From: Clostridiales bacterium UBA6468
GTDB lineage: Bacteria; Bacillota; Clostridia; Oscillospirales; Oscillospiraceae
Length of the DNA: 6,876 bases
Reading direction: 5' to 3'
Assembly: GCA_002436765.1 (NCBI GenBank)
Contig: DJNI01000073.1
Span: 1 to 6,876, forward strand
Part shown: positions 6,366 through 6,876 of the stretch, piece after piece
Numbering within the stretch: the stretch's first letter is position 1
Layout: each line of letters begins with the position of its first letter
Translations under genes and position numbers: made by a program
Notes under the pieces: model-generated
Database searches by the model: none
Seen by the model: the letters and a program-made list of their open reading frames with translations, nothing else
Told to the model about the DNA's origin: nothing

Positions 6366-6400
6366 TGGTTTGCCCAGCAGCCTGGCCGCAGCAAAACCAT
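6365..6400 (+). repeat. Intergenic stem-loop between recN and tyrS
   Basis: ATGGTTT (6365-6371) pairs with AAACCAT (6394-6400). GC (6372-6373) extends the stem with GC (6391-6392) past a bulged A6393. An inner CCAG (6374-6377)/CTGG (6382-6385) stem has a CAGC loop. It starts at the last base of the recN stop. Downstream sequence is A-rich, not T-rich, so a standard Rho-independent terminator is not called. Confidence 0.5.
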
Positions 6401-6406
6401 AAATAA

Positions 6407-6420
6407 GCAAAACGATTTGC
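6407..6420. repeat. Short dyad just upstream of tyrS
   Basis: GCAAA (6407-6411) and TTTGC (6416-6420) flank ACGA. GCAAAAC occurs at both 6391-6397 and 6407-6413, and TTTGC at both 6369-6373 and 6416-6420, so alternative pairings with the preceding stem-loop are possible. It could also be a protein-binding site; no family consensus is recognised. Confidence 0.4.
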
Positions 6421-6429
6421 GAACAATAG

Positions 6430-6436
6430 AAGGAGA
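6430..6436 (+). promoter_or_regulatory. Strong Shine-Dalgarno of tyrS
   Basis: AAGGAGA lies 6 bases before ATG 6443. The surrounding TAGAAGGAGA equals the SD of the first gene. No convincing -35/-10 pair is seen in 6366-6430, although this gap is AT-rich from about 6391. Confidence 0.85.
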
Positions 6437-6442
6437 ATCACC

Positions 6443-6876
6443 ATGGGAATTTATGAAGAACTGCAAGCGCGTGGCTTGATTGCGCAGGTCACCGACGAGC
6501 CGCAGATCCGCGAGATGGTCAATAACGGCAAGGCGACGTTCTATATCGGCTTTGACTGCACGGCAGACTCGCTGCACGTCGGCCACTTTATGGCGCTGTG
6601 CCTGATGAAGCGGCTGCAGATGGCGGGCAACCGGCCTATCGCGCTCATCGGCGGCGGCACGACCATGATCGGCGACCCCTCCGGCCGGACGGATATGCGC
6701 AAAATGCTCACCAAAGAGGACATTGACCACAACGCCGCGTGCTTCAAGCGCCAGATGGAGCGCTTTATCGACTTCGGACCCGGCAAGGCGATGATGCTCA
6801 ATAACGCCGAGTGGCTGCTGGGCCTGAACTACATCGAGCTTCTGCGCGAGGTCGGCGCGTGCTTCTCGGTCAACAA
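6443..6876 (+). CDS. tyrS: Tyrosyl-tRNA synthetase, N-terminal part (cut by window edge)
   Basis: This class I aminoacyl-tRNA synthetase charges tRNA-Tyr in the cytosol. The frame from ATG 6443 stays open to the end, giving 144 residues plus two bases, roughly a third of a protein usually a little over 400 residues. The N-terminus MGIYEELQARGLIAQVTD and the tyrosine pocket FYIGFDCTADSLHVGH (33-48) are typical, with the HIGH-type motif as HVGH (45-48) and Tyr34. GDPSGRT (77-83), part of the active-site wall conserved in TyrRS, and NNAEWL (120-125) follow. The KMSKS loop and S4-like C-terminal domain lie beyond the window. Arg codons here are 5 CGC, 3 CGG and 1 CGT, against a CGG majority in argR, a mild difference that may reflect high expression. 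With 77 bases before it, it probably starts or restarts a transcript. Confidence 0.98.
   Translation, partial: MGIYEELQARGLIAQVTDEPQIREMVNNGKATFYIGFDCTADSLHVGHFMALCLMKRLQMAGNRPIALIGGGTTMIGDPSGRTDMRKMLTKEDIDHNAACFKRQMERFIDFGPGKAMMLNNAEWLLGLNYIELLREVGACFSVN

Noticed and set aside
6365..6400. Intrinsic terminator after recN
   Set aside because: The stem is plausible, but no T-run follows on either strand (downstream is AAATAAGCAAAAC), so the standard criterion fails.
4491..6410. Very long open frame on the minus strand (about 639 codons) opposite recN and the argR end
   Set aside because: The + strand genes here are unmistakable by motifs. Long antisense frames are common opposite GC-rich genes with strong codon bias, and the translation shows no recognisable domain.

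Overview
The window is a GC-rich stretch (near 60% G+C by eye, not counted) from what is most likely a member of the Clostridia, in the Oscillospiraceae/Ruminococcaceae range. This is inferred from three things: the dxs-tlyA-nadK-argR-recN gene order typical of Firmicutes, strong purine-rich Shine-Dalgarno (SD) sequences, and frequent GTG/TTG starts in a GC-rich genome. All seven genes lie on the + strand.

Layout: 1-67 is an AT-rich leader with a strong ribosome binding site and no recognisable gene. 68-646 encodes a small multi-pass membrane protein resembling the transmembrane part of CorB/CNNM (DUF21) proteins. A compact block follows: dxs (658-2538, entry enzyme of the MEP isoprenoid pathway), tlyA (2539-3354, S4-domain rRNA methyltransferase), nadK (3351-4214, NAD kinase), argR (4228-4683, arginine repressor) and recN (4698-6365, SMC-like DNA repair ATPase). 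Gaps inside the block run from a 4-bp overlap to 14 bp, so it is almost certainly one transcription unit. After a 77-bp gap, tyrS (6443 onward, tyrosyl-tRNA synthetase) begins and runs off the right edge after 144 codons.

The genes do not form one pathway. They are a conserved housekeeping cluster: isoprenoid precursor synthesis, ribosome modification, NADP supply, arginine sensing and double-strand-break repair. One loose metabolic link is that the MEP pathway uses NADPH, whose pool depends on NadK. Five of the seven genes start with GTG or TTG.

I found no mobile element, CRISPR array, RNA gene or convincing new multi-gene system. The signals not explained by the genes are mostly nucleic-acid-level dyads: two perfect palindromes (21 bp and 14 bp) within the first 76 bases of argR, and three consecutive inverted repeats with interleaved complementary heptamers/pentamers across the recN-tyrS junction. 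The stand-alone membrane protein is the least characterised gene.
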